DNA of 41,485 bases, taken from NCBI GenBank assembly GCA_016788565.1, contig JAEUSP010000084.1:1-41485 (forward strand), given 5' to 3'. The notes beneath the pieces were generated by a model that saw only the letters and a program-made list of their open reading frames with translations, had not been told where the DNA came from and did no database searches. The stretch comes from Chlorobiota bacterium. Lineage in GTDB: Bacteria; Bacteroidota; Ignavibacteria; OLB7. The translations under genes were made by a program, and so were the position numbers. Positions 23,648 to 41,485 of this stretch are shown piece by piece; the first letter of the stretch is position 1, and each line of letters opens with the position of its first letter.

Positions 23648-24073
23648 ATGGCAAAGAAACTACTCGGCACGTTCAAACTCCAGATCACCGCAGGTTCGGC
23701 AACAATGGCTCCGCCAGTTGGTCCCGCCTTCGGTCAGCGCGGATTGAACGGCATGGAGTTCGTGAAGCAATTCAACGCAAAAACGCAAAAGGATGGGGGG
23801 ATTCTGACCCCGGTTCTTGTGAGTTTTTTCTCCGATAAGTCGTTCACGTTCGTTGTAAAAAGCCCACCCGCTGCGGTTCTGATTATCAAAGAACTTGGCA
23901 TTCCAAAAGGTTCGGCCGAGCCAAACCGCAACAAAGTTGCAAAGGTGAAGCGTTCGCAGTTGGAGGAGATCGCCAAGATCAAGATGAACGATTTGAACTG
24001 CGACACCATCGAAAGCGCGGTCACGATGATGGCCGGCACAGCACGCTCGATGGGCATCACCGTCGAAGACTAA
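23648..24073 (+). CDS. rplK: 50S ribosomal protein L11
   Basis: 141 residues with [20 protein letters not shown] and [15 protein letters not shown], the highly conserved L11 N-terminal domain. The C-terminal rRNA-binding domain is [20 protein letters not shown] then [12 protein letters not shown]. It forms the GTPase-associated centre with 23S rRNA. It is first of the rplKAJL genes, 70 bp after nusG. Confidence 0.97.
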   Translation: MAKKLLGTFKLQITAGSATMAPPVGPAFGQRGLNGMEFVKQFNAKTQKDGGILTPVLVSFFSDKSFTFVVKSPPAAVLIIKELGIPKGSAEPNRNKVAKVKRSQLEEIAKIKMNDLNCDTIESAVTMMAGTARSMGITVED

Positions 24074-24218
24074 TCCCCCTTGCTCGCGGCCAAAAACCAT
24101 GTTGGTTTTTCACCGCAACCACTGGGTTTCGGTTCTTCGCTATCAACAAGGCGTTTTCCACACAGTCACCATTTGACTTCCCCGCAACAACGCGGCGGAT
24201 GGATTGAAGATTTTAGAT

Positions 24219-24929
24219 ATGTCAAAGCACAGCAAACGATTCAGCAACATCACTCGCAAGGTTAATAAGGACAACCAGTACGAGCTTCGCCAAGCCGTTC
24301 AACTTGTGAAGGAAAACGCAACGGCAAAGTTCGACGAGTCGGTGGATATCGCCATCCGTCTTGGTGTGGACCCACGTAAGGCCGACCAGATGGTGCGCGG
24401 TACGGTTTCGCTGCCGCACGGCATCGGCAAAACCGTTCGTGTTGCCGTCATCACCCGCGAGGCAAAACAGCAAGATGCCCGCGATGCCGGTGCCGACCAA
24501 GTCGGGTTCGAGGATATGCTGGAGAAGATCAAGGGGGGGTGGACTGATATTGACGTTATCATTGCTACCCCAGATGTGATGGGTGAGCTTGGTAAGCTGG
24601 GCAAAATTCTGGGTCCACGCGGCTTGATGCCAAACCCAAAATCGGGAACCGTCACCACCGATGTCGGCACCGCTGTCCGCGAGGTGAAAGCCGGTAAAAT
24701 TGAATACCGCGTTGACCGCGCCGGTGTGGTTCATGCCTCGGTTGGCAAAGCCAGCTTCGAGCTTGATAAGCTGATGGATAACATCCAAAGTTTTGTTGGA
24801 AGCATCCTTCGCGCAAAGCCACAAACAGCCAAAGGGAAGTACGTCCGCGGTATCACTCTTAGCTCCACAATGGGGCCTGGGGTTCCGGTGCTGGAAGCAA
24901 CCTTCACCGGCATTGCCGACCATCACTAA
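24219..24929 (+). CDS. rplA: 50S ribosomal protein L1
   Basis: 236 residues from the ATG at 24219 (MSKHSKRF). The frame is open 15 bp upstream, but this start gives the normal length. It has [34 protein letters not shown] and [18 protein letters not shown], the L1 signature. L1 forms the mobile L1 stalk and in many bacteria represses its own operon. The 145-bp gap after rplK shows no gene. Confidence 0.97.
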   Translation: MSKHSKRFSNITRKVNKDNQYELRQAVQLVKENATAKFDESVDIAIRLGVDPRKADQMVRGTVSLPHGIGKTVRVAVITREAKQQDARDAGADQVGFEDMLEKIKGGWTDIDVIIATPDVMGELGKLGKILGPRGLMPNPKSGTVTTDVGTAVREVKAGKIEYRVDRAGVVHASVGKASFELDKLMDNIQSFVGSILRAKPQTAKGKYVRGITLSSTMGPGVPVLEATFTGIADHH

Positions 24930-24961
24930 TTCGTTCGATTACGCACTCCCTCTTCCGCCGT

Positions 24962-24979
24962 GTGGTGATTAACCACCAC
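24962..24979 (+). promoter_or_regulatory. Hairpin in the rplA-rplJ leader
   Basis: GTGGTG, loop ATTAAC, CACCAC, lying in the 246-bp gene-free gap before rplJ. Such leaders often carry the L10(L12)4 autoregulatory site in bacteria. Only the small stem-loop is visible here, with no T-tract, so assignment to L10 control is a guess. Confidence 0.25.
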
Positions 24980-25175
24980 CTACAAAGGAAGGGGTTCCGC
25001 CTACTCCGGCATTTCCGATGTGTGTGTGTTTCCTGTTGTGTTTGGCTTGCGTCCGCTTATCGTGACTGTGCAAGGCTTCTCCAACACAATCAACGCTACC
25101 ACCCATCGGTTCTTGATCGGAATCAACATAGATCACCAAGAAGATTGAAGTGGATCAATCTGTCCACCGAAGACT

Positions 25176-25709
25176 ATGAACAGAGAACAGAAAGCACAAG
25201 TTGTGGCCGAAGTAGCCGAGATGGTGGATGGAGCCAGTGGCATCTACTCCATTGACTTCACTGGGCTGAATGTAGCCGACACCATCCGCCTGCGTCGCGA
25301 ATTCAAAAAGGCGGGGGTGAAATACAAAGTGGCCAAGAACACGCTGATTAAGCGTGCCTTGCAAGAACGGGGTGGCTACGATCACGTCCTTGATCGCTTT
25401 GTTGGGCAAACCGGCATTGCACTGGGATACGACGATCCCGCAGCCCCAGCCCGCATCTTGAAGGAGTTCATTGACCCAAAAACGGAACGCCCAACGCTAA
25501 ACTTTGCCGTGTTGGAAGGGGAAATCTTTGAAGGCCAACGCCTTGCCGAGATTGCCGCCATGCCTTCACGCAAGGATATGCTGGCCGCCATTGTTGGCTC
25601 AATCCAAGCTCCAATCTCCGGCATTGTTGGCGCGTTGAACGCCGTCATGCGCGACCTTTCCTCGGTGATTGAAGAGGTCGCTAAACAGAAAGAAGGGGTT
25701 TCGGCGTAA
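25176..25709 (+). CDS. rplJ: 50S ribosomal protein L10
   Basis: 177 residues: MNREQKAQVVAEVAEMVDGA, YSIDFTGLNVADTIRLRREF, KYKVAKNTLIKRAL and a C-terminal helical tail for L7/L12 dimers. L10 anchors the ribosomal stalk. It precedes rplL by 75 bp, as is usual. Confidence 0.97.
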   Translation: MNREQKAQVVAEVAEMVDGASGIYSIDFTGLNVADTIRLRREFKKAGVKYKVAKNTLIKRALQERGGYDHVLDRFVGQTGIALGYDDPAAPARILKEFIDPKTERPTLNFAVLEGEIFEGQRLAEIAAMPSRKDMLAAIVGSIQAPISGIVGALNAVMRDLSSVIEEVAKQKEGVSA

Positions 25710-25784
25710 GCGGAATCCCGCGAACGTCCCCTTCCGCACTTGAACATTGAACAAACAACTCACACATTCTTAGGGAATACAGAA

Positions 25785-26162
25785 ATGGCAAACGTAGAAG
25801 AACTGGTCGAAACGATTGGCAATCTCACCCTTCTTGAAGCCTCCGAGCTGAAGAAGGCGTTGGAAGAGAAGTTCGGCGTCACCGCCGCTGCGCCGATGAT
25901 GATGGGTGGCATGATGCCAGCCGCTGCTGCGGCCCCAGTTGTTGAAGAGCAAACCGAGTTCACGGTTGAGCTGACCGACGCTGGCGCACAGAAGATCAAC
26001 GTCATCAAGGTCGTCCGCGAGATCACCGGCTTGGGCTTGAAAGAAGCCAAAGATTTGGTGGAAGGCGCACCGAAGGCAGTCAAAGAAGGGATTGCAAAAG
26101 CTGAAGCAGAAGACCTCAAGAAGAAACTTGAGGATGCTGGTGCCAAAATTACCTTGAAGTAA
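25785..26162 (+). CDS. rplL: 50S ribosomal protein L7/L12
   Basis: 125 residues from the ATG at 25785 ([20 protein letters not shown]). An N-terminal dimer domain is followed by a flexible Met/Ala-rich hinge ([16 protein letters not shown]). The C-terminal factor-binding domain is [20 protein letters not shown] then [13 protein letters not shown]. The upstream extension of the frame is leader. A 469-bp gene-free gap with an attenuator-like hairpin separates it from rpoB. Confidence 0.97.
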   Translation: MANVEELVETIGNLTLLEASELKKALEEKFGVTAAAPMMMGGMMPAAAAAPVVEEQTEFTVELTDAGAQKINVIKVVREITGLGLKEAKDLVEGAPKAVKEGIAKAEAEDLKKKLEDAGAKITLK

Positions 26163-26538
26163 TTTTGGCGGGCAGTCACCCCACTTGTGGCATTGCCACA
26201 GCGGTGTGATTACCCCAACCGAGCGCGCATCTTGAATCTCCCCGATAGTTCGTTTGGCTTGAAATGCCGCATCTGTCGGGGAGAACTCTATCTTTTTGAT
26301 GGTGAAGTGAAGGGATGCCAACTATGGCAGCGGGGCAATACAACGGCTGTTTGCTTCGTCAACCGTTCGCCGTATCTTCACAACCGTGATGACACAACAG
26401 AAGGGGATTCCAACAATCCAATGCCTTTAACTGGCGGATTTCGGTTCCTTGCCCGCTGTTGTTCGCGGCCCAAACGCTCATGTTCAGCGCACACACACTC
26501 TCATCAAGATCGCTCTCAACAAACACACAGAAGTTTTC

Positions 26539-26583
26539 AGGATTCTTCGCGATTCCACCAGAATCGGGACGAGTCCTTTTTTT
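26539..26583 (+). terminator. Attenuator-like intrinsic terminator between rplL and rpoB
   Basis: The outer stem AGGATTC (26539-26545) pairs with GAGTCCT (26571-26577, one G-U). The inner stem is GATTC/GAATC (26551-26555 with 26561-26565). The hairpin is followed directly by a run of seven T (26577-26583). It lies 49 bp before the rpoB start. The rest of 26163-26631 shows no gene. In E. coli partial termination between rplL and rpoB lowers polymerase synthesis relative to ribosomal protein. This hairpin may do the same here. Confidence 0.5.
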
Positions 26584-26631
26584 GTCTGACGTGACCTTGC
26601 AACTATTCTGATAGATCGGAGGATCATACCT

Positions 26632-30420
<3,789 letters not shown>

Positions 30421-30435
<15 letters not shown>

Positions 30436-30480
30436 TTCAAGATTGATTAATTCAAGATTGATTAATTCAAGATTGATTAA
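30421..30480 (+). repeat. 15-bp tandem repeat formed from the rpoB 3' end
   Basis: Four head-to-tail units: GTCAAGATTGATTAA (the real end of rpoB), then three copies of TTCAAGATTGATTAA. Each unit is a multiple of three and carries the stop codon in frame, so the rpoB stop is followed by three further in-frame stops. The pattern is typical of replication slippage. Confidence 0.95.
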
Positions 30481-30583
30481 CCCCCTGAGCAATCGCACTT
30501 CGCCGACGCGCTGGCACGCCACACGTGCCGAAGCACATCAACTGAATAACTGAAGCACTGAACTTATAAACCGGGAGATCATC

Positions 30584-34885
<4,302 letters not shown>

Positions 34886-34917
34886 GCCAGCAACAGCAAT
34901 CAGCAAAAAAAAACAGG

Positions 34918-34954
34918 AAGCCCCCGGCGCAGTGATGTGCCGGGGGCTTTTTTG
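34918..34954 (+). terminator. Intrinsic terminator of rpoC
   Basis: A perfect 11-bp stem AAGCCCCCGGC / GCCGGGGGCTT with a 10-nt loop, followed by a T-run (34948-34953). An A-rich run precedes it, so it could also work on the opposite strand. Confidence 0.92.
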
Positions 34955-34985
34955 TTGGGGAGCGTCTTTGGCTCAAGAGTTTGCG

Positions 34986-35189
34986 AGCAAGTCACCCCGT
35001 TGGGGCTTTGGAAGGTTTCCCCCGTGCGTGGTCATGGTGAGTGTAATCGCGTTTGGTTTTGGTTGTGAGCATCCGTTGGATGTTTGCATGTACCGCCCTG
35101 AAGGGGCATTCTATGCCAGCCCAGGGCAACGCCCTGGGAACAAAGGCAAGGAAGGATTCCAAGCCCTGAAGGGACGGCCTATCAGGTAG
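34986..35189. repeat. REP/BIME array, units after rpoC
   Basis: Partial a-unit (CACCCCGTTGGGGCTTTGGA) followed by a b-unit: GTTTGGTTTTGGTTGTGAGC, ACCGCCCTGAAGGGGCATTC, CAGCCCAGGGCAACGCCCTG and AAGCCCTGAAGGGACGGCC. Hairpins GCCCtgaaGGGGC and CCCAGGGCaacGCCCTGGG are evident. The b-unit is the inverted counterpart of the a-unit. Open frames through it are artefacts. Confidence 0.85.
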
Positions 35190-35214
35190 GGCAATTGCAG
35201 AGGTAGAATCCATT

Positions 35215-35480
35215 TTTTAGATCGCCCCTTCAGGGCTTTGGTTGGTTATGTGGCCTCGGGTCCCAGGGCGTTGCCCTGGGCTGTCGTGGTTCGCTCCGTT
35301 GGGGCTGTGGAAGGTATCCCCTGGGTGAGGTCATCGTGAGTGTAATCGCGTTTGGTTTTGGCTGTGAGCATCCGTTGGATGTTTGCATGTACCGCCCTGA
35401 AGGGGCATTCTATGCCAGCCCAGGGCAACGCCCTGGGAACAAAGGCAAGGAAGGATTCCAAGCCCTGAAGGGGCGGCCGA
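35215..35480. repeat. REP/BIME array, full a+b unit left of the Y1 transposase
   Basis: The a-half begins GATCGCCCCTTCAGGGCTTT and contains CCCAGGGCGTTGCCCTGGGC. The b-half ends AAGCCCTGAAGGGGCGGCC at about 35480. The complete unit is about 265 bp. The linker between the preceding b-unit and this one (GGGCAATTGCAGAGGTAGAA) recurs at 36270-36300. Confidence 0.88.
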
Positions 35481-35489
35481 ACGTGGGGA

Positions 35490-35942
35490 TCAATCCCACA
35501 CATACCGTTCATCAAACGTGATGCCGTGGCGTTGTAAGAAGGCGCGGTATTCCTCCTGAAATGTTTTTTGGCGATGGTGTTCCTGCTGCTTCGCAATGTA
35601 GTCACGGACGGATGGCACGTTGGATTGGCTGACGGTAAACGCCCCATAACCAGACTGCCATGCAAACTCTGCAAATTCTGGTCCTTGAATTTTGATCCAT
35701 TTGGAGGAGGATTTTTTGACATCCTCCACCACTTGGCTAACTGATACGGTTCGAGCGAGTTCAAAAAGGAGGTGGATATGGTCTTCAACAGAATTGATGA
35801 AAATGGGAACGCAGCCAAGATTTTTCAGCATGGTGGCGATGTAAGCGTGCAGTGAATGGCGTACAGTGTCAGTGATGCGTCGTTCACGGTGTTTGGTGCT
35901 GAAGACAAGATGAATGTAGAGACGTGCAAGAGATTGAGGCAT
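35490..35942 (-). CDS. IS200/IS605-type Y1 (HUH) transposase, RAYT-like
   Basis: 150 residues, an intact single-domain Y1 transposase. The HUH metal site is DHIHLLFE (about residues 53-60). The catalytic Tyr region is VRDYIAKQQEHHRQKTFQEE, and the protein ends HGITFDERYVWD, as in IS200-like TnpA. These enzymes cut and join single-stranded DNA at hairpins. No tnpB accompanies it. It sits exactly at a junction between a b-unit (ending 35480) and an a-unit (starting about 36007) of a palindromic repeat array, as REP-associated transposases often do. It may therefore mobilise or have spread these repeats. No separate IS ends are seen apart from the REP hairpins. Confidence 0.88.
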   Translation of the reverse strand: MPQSLARLYIHLVFSTKHRERRITDTVRHSLHAYIATMLKNLGCVPIFINSVEDHIHLLFELARTVSVSQVVEDVKKSSSKWIKIQGPEFAEFAWQSGYGAFTVSQSNVPSVRDYIAKQQEHHRQKTFQEEYRAFLQRHGITFDERYVWD

Positions 35943-36002
35943 AAAGTAGTTCGCAGTTTCAGTGGGTGGTTTTGTTTGTTCAATGGAGCCGTGATTGGGA
36001 AT

Positions 36003-36270
36003 TTTAGGTCGCCCCTTCAGGGCTTTGGTTGGTTATATGGCCTCGGGTCCCAGGGCGTTGCCCTGGGCTGATATGGGTCGCCCCGTTGGGGCTTTGGAAG
36101 GTTTCCCCCGTGCGTGGTCATCGTGAGTGAGTTCCCGATTTAGTTTTGGCTGTGAGCATCCGCTGGATGTTTGCATGTACCGCCCTGAAGGGGCATTCTA
36201 TGCCAGCCCAGGGCAACGCCCTGGGGGAACAAAGGCAAGGAAGGATTCCAAGCCCTGAAGGGGCGGCCTA
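36003..36270. repeat. REP/BIME array, full a+b unit right of the Y1 transposase
   Basis: Starts GGTCGCCCCTTCAGGGCTTT and ends AAGCCCTGAAGGGGCGGCC, with the same internal hairpins as the unit at 35215-35480. Together the two units flank the transposase gene. Confidence 0.88.
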
Positions 36271-36302
36271 TCAGGGAGGGCAATTGCAGAGGTAGAATCC
36301 AT

Positions 36303-36715
36303 TTTTTAGATCGCCCCTTCAGGGCTTTGGTTGGTTATGTGGCCTCAGTCCCAGGGCGTTGCCCTGGGCTGGTATGGTTCGCCCCTTCAGGGCTTTGGAA
36401 GATTTCCCCCTTGCGTGGTCATGGTGAGTGATTTGTTGTTTGGTGTTGGCTGTGAACATCGTTTCGATGTTTGCATGTACCGCCCTGAAGGGGCATTCTA
36501 TGCCAGCCCAGGGCAACGCCCTGGGGGAACAAAGGCAAGGAAGGATTCCAAGCCCTGAAGGGGCGGCCGAAAAGATTGTTTGGTTTTGGCTGTGAGCATC
36601 CGTTGGATGTTTGCATGTACCGCCCTGAAGGGGCATTCTATGCCAGCCCAGGGCAACGCCCTGGGAACAAAGGCAAGGAAGGATTCCAAGCCCTGAAGGG
36701 GCGGCCTACGAGGTG
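36303..36715. repeat. REP/BIME array, a+b unit plus an extra b-unit
   Basis: An a+b unit (36310-36568) is followed directly by a second b-unit (about 36578-36708) that lacks its a-half. All GCCC/GGGC and CCCAGGGC/GCCCTGGG hairpins are conserved. The array ends about 30 bp from the stop of the minus-strand helicase gene, so it may serve as its transcript end. Confidence 0.88.
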
Positions 36716-36741
36716 GGGGGATCAATCACAATGTCTGCGGC

Positions 36742-39282
<2,541 letters not shown>

Positions 39283-39410
39283 GGGTGTGTTCCTGCACGT
39301 TCGGTTCGCATTTTCAGACCGTGGGTTATTTGTTCATTGCATACCCAAGACATTGTTTTGGGTTTTCGTGAGGTATGCCGTTGAGGTTTGGATTGGGCGG
39401 AGTTTGACAT

Positions 39411-39794
39411 TTTTAGATCGCCCCTTCAGGGCTTTGGTTGGTTATGTGGCCTCGGGTCCCAGGGCGTTGCCCTGGGCTGGTATGGTTCGCCCCTTCAGGG
39501 CTTTGGAAGATTTCCCCTTTTTAGATCGCCCCTTCAGGGCTTTGGTTGGTTATGTGGCCTCGGGTCCCAGGGCGTTGCCCTGGGCTGGTATGGTTCGCCC
39601 CTTCAGGGCTTTGGAAGATTTCCCCCGTGCGTGGTCATGGTGAGTGATATGTTGTTTGGTTTTGGTTGTGAGCATCCGTTGGATGTTTGCATGTACCGCC
39701 CTGAAGGGGCATTCTATGCCAGCCCAGGGCAACGCCCTGGGAACAAAGGCAAGGAAGGATTCCAAGCCCTGAAGGGGCGGCCGAAAAGGCGGAG
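39411..39794. repeat. REP/BIME array invading the DUF1016 gene
   Basis: Two a-units in tandem (about 39414-39518 and 39522-39640, nearly identical) and one b-unit (about 39655-39782, ending AAGCCCTGAAGGGGCGGCC). The array begins about 130 bp upstream of the helicase start. It runs into the 3' part of the DUF1016 frame, whose family sequence stops at about 39795. Confidence 0.88.
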
Positions 39795-40230
39795 CCACCC
39801 GCATCAACGCCCGGTAGTGCGACCAGGTGAGCTGCGGCGAAAATCCGTGCGGCTTGTCACCCGCCCAGGCCGGTTGCTGGGGCGCGGGCAATTCTCCACC
39901 CAATGGGCGGAGAATGTTTTCGTGGTGCTGATACGCCAGATAGAACTGCCGGAAATACCAAAGGTTCGTTGCCGAAAACCCCTTGCCGTACCGCTCGGTT
40001 AGCCGGGCCGATAGTTCCTCCACAATGTTCTTCCCGTACTCCGCCCGTTCTTCACCCCCTTGCAGTTCCTGCACAATCTCGCGGCCAATCAGCCAGTAGG
40101 CCAGCACCATCTGGCTGTTCACCACCCTCACGATGTTCCCACGCGCACCCTCCACAATGGAAACCACGCGCCCAAATAATCCCTCCGGCGCAGAAGGTGG
40201 AAGGCTGGCCGCGCTATTCATCCGAAGCAT
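39550..40230 (-). CDS. DUF1016/YhcG-family protein, C-terminus replaced by REP sequence
   Basis: The 226-residue frame is chimeric. Residues 1 to about 145 are a DUF1016 N-terminal domain: VVNSQMVLAYWLIGREIVQE, RAEYGKNIVEELSARLTERY and GFSATNLWYFRQFYLAY, then LTWSHYRALMRV. At that point a normal YhcG continues into a PDDEXK-type nuclease domain. Here the frame instead runs into REP units (PPLQGLESFLAFVPRALPWA) and stops. The family domain therefore ends at about 39795, and the predicted catalytic part is absent. The start overlaps the methylase stop by 17 bp, so the gene belonged to that operon. It is probably inactive as a nuclease, though the remaining domain might still bind partners. Confidence 0.8.
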   Translation of the reverse strand: MLRMNSAASLPPSAPEGLFGRVVSIVEGARGNIVRVVNSQMVLAYWLIGREIVQELQGGEERAEYGKNIVEELSARLTERYGKGFSATNLWYFRQFYLAYQHHENILRPLGGELPAPQQPAWAGDKPHGFSPQLTWSHYRALMRVAPPFRPPLQGLESFLAFVPRALPWAGIECPFRAVHANIQRMLTTKTKQHITHHDHARGKSSKALKGRTIPAQGNALGPEAT

Positions 40231-41485
40231 CTCCGCTCAACTCCATCGGCCTGATCACCGCCTCGATGTACGCAATCTCCTCCCGCGTTAGCTTGTACTT
40301 CTTGTACAGCACAGCATCCGTCCATTGCCGATCCCACGTTTGGATGGGTACCCAGGTGTACATATGACTAAAGGCATCTTGAGTGATTTTGCGAAGGGAG
40401 ACTAAAAATCGGAAGAATTTCGTTGCATAATAGGATTGGATGCTTTCTACTTCTGTCGCTGAATCGGCGGCAATCATCAAAAAAGAACCAGTACACACAG
40501 ATGGTGGTGAACTCAGCCACGGCTTACCGAGAACTGAATCGGGTATTTTTTGACCACCGTCTGAACCTGCTTTTGGTATCAGCACTTTCCACTTATTGAT
40601 GAAAGGAACACTCTTTGTAATTACGCTCCGTTGGACAAACCCAATGGCGCGCTTCCCACTTCGGACATAATGGAGAGATATGTCCCTCGGCTTCTTTTCA
40701 TCATGGAATTCGTCAAAATTGGATTCAAGTTTAAATGGTTCCCTGTTTGAGACAAGCACATCCATTCCCAATGGTTTAGATGCAATCACCTTCTTAAGGA
40801 TGCCAACCGCTCTTGTGTCCCGCACAAAGACATCAAACTCATCTAACTGCCGCGATGAAGTTGTTTCCTCATCACCACGAATTACTGTGACATCGCATGA
40901 GCCGTTGTGAGTATCTGACCAGAGGAAGTAGCAAATACCACCCTTGACTTCAACATTCGGAAAGACTTCTCTTGAGACTGGGAAATCAATCAACTTGACA
41001 AGTTTGTGCGAACTGAGCATCTCCTTGCGGAACTCATCAAGCCCCCGTCCACCAGCCATCCAACGTGAGGGAACGACCATGGATAAAAAACGTGGCTTGA
41101 GCTTCTTGGCTTGCTCAACAAACAGGTGGTAAATGGAAGAATCGCTGGAGCCGCCAGCACCACCTTTCAGCTGATACGGCGGATTCCCAATAATGACATC
41201 GAACTGCATAGAGTCTCCAAAAAGCTCGGCAACCCGAGCGTTGATGTTGTTGGTGTGGATAAAGGCGTAGGCGTGGGTTTCCAGCCCTTCGTCGCGGTCG
41301 AAAATTGTTTTTGGCGCGCCGCAAAATTGGCATTTCTGGCCCTCCCACGTATGCTCCAACCGCTGGAACCAGATATTGCCAGAATCGTTGGCGAAGGTGC
41401 CGGCAATGGAGTGTTTGCTGTTGGCGTGTTTGGAGCAGTACAGGCTTCGGCGGGCAAGCAAGCTGGTAAGGTAGGTGATGCCGAT
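40214..41485 (-). CDS. Eco57I-type DNA methyltransferase, 5' part outside the window
   Basis: The minus-strand frame is open to the window edge, so the N-terminus and SAM motif I are missing; 423 codons are visible. The adenine-methylase motif IV is present as FDVIIGNPPYQLKGG (NPPY codons at about 41173-41185). VVPSRWMAGGRGLDEFRKEM follows, as in Eco57I/type IIG or type ISP-like methylases. The C-terminal part is a probable target-recognition region. A short Cys-rich stretch (QKCQFCGAPK, with CSKHAN before it) may bind zinc. It is the first visible gene of the methylase, DUF1016, helicase operon and should modify host adenines. Confidence 0.85.
   Translation of the reverse strand: MGITYLTSLLARRSLYCSKHANSKHSIAGTFANDSGNIWFQRLEHTWEGQKCQFCGAPKTIFDRDEGLETHAYAFIHTNNINARVAELFGDSMQFDVIIGNPPYQLKGGAGGSSDSSIYHLFVEQAKKLKPRFLSMVVPSRWMAGGRGLDEFRKEMLSSHKLVKLIDFPVSREVFPNVEVKGGICYFLWSDTHNGSCDVTVIRGDEETTSSRQLDEFDVFVRDTRAVGILKKVIASKPLGMDVLVSNREPFKLESNFDEFHDEKKPRDISLHYVRSGKRAIGFVQRSVITKSVPFINKWKVLIPKAGSDGGQKIPDSVLGKPWLSSPPSVCTGSFLMIAADSATEVESIQSYYATKFFRFLVSLRKITQDAFSHMYTWVPIQTWDRQWTDAVLYKKYKLTREEIAYIEAVIRPMELSGDASDE

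Noticed and set aside
24080-24265. Short frame in the rplK-rplA gap
   Set aside because: Overlaps the true rplA start and has no recognisable content.
26187-26594. 135-codon frame between rplL and rpoB
   Set aside because: No homology-like motif, unusual composition, overlap with the attenuator-like hairpin, and no start signal. Treated as leader DNA.
36319-36636. Open frames through the repeat array with phrases such as PLQGLESFLAFVPRALPWAG
   Set aside because: The same peptide appears wherever a REP unit occurs, on several frames and places, so it is translated repeat and not a gene family.
34986-36715. Regularly repeated units considered as a CRISPR array
   Set aside because: Units are over 100 bp, palindromic and mutually inverted, the intervening sequence is also repeated, and no cas genes are present.

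Overview
The window is chromosomal DNA of a moderately GC-rich Gram-negative bacterium, most likely from the Bacteroidota/Chlorobiota/Kapaibacteriota (FCB) branch. The evidence is a PorQ-like type IX secretion protein, an LpxB (so lipid A is made), a promoter upstream of tRNA-Tyr that fits the Bacteroidota -7/-33 consensus (TTTG ... TAnnTTTG), and the tRNA-rpmG-tRNA-secE-nusG-rplKAJL-rpoBC gene order. The species cannot be named from sequence alone.

Layout. 1-900 and 4427-5328 are non-coding blocks of dispersed and palindromic repeats. They flank a cassette of a porQ-like gene, a 53-codon membrane peptide, mgtE (Mg2+ transport) and a CobW/COG0523 GTPase. 5329-8324 carries paaABCD (phenylacetyl-CoA epoxidase and its maturation factor), with a repeat between paaA and paaB and no paaE. 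8325-11100 is an AT-rich, foreign-looking island. It holds a 602-codon protein distantly like nitronate monooxygenases, two palindromic repeat copies and a decayed IS66 transposase. 11102-15011 has a lone HicB-like protein, a SAM methyltransferase translationally coupled to an amidohydrolase, and pyruvate kinase. 15249-19442 is smc, with a 218-residue mini-intein splitting the Walker A motif. A palindromic repeat, found elsewhere in the window as an intergenic element, lies in frame inside that intein. A frameshifted lipoprotein and lpxB follow.

21850-34955 is the core information-processing block: tRNA-Tyr, tRNA-Thr, tRNA-Gly, rpmG, tRNA-Trp, a tRNA pseudogene, secE, nusG, rplK, rplA, rplJ, rplL, an attenuator-like hairpin, rpoB, a 15-bp tandem repeat grown from the rpoB 3' end, rpoC and a strong intrinsic terminator.

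34986-39790 is a REP/BIME-like array made of mutually inverted units that carry GCCC-TTCA-GGGC and CCCAGGGC-GCCCTGGG hairpins. An intact IS200-type Y1 (HUH) transposase sits at a unit junction. On the minus strand, 36742-41485 is a restriction/defence locus: an Eco57I-type methylase (cut by the window edge), a DUF1016/YhcG gene whose 3' part has been replaced by the REP array, and a GIY-YIG plus DEAD-like helicase protein. The most unusual points are the repeat inside the smc intein, the REP array with a resident Y1 transposase, and the REP-truncated DUF1016 gene in the restriction locus.
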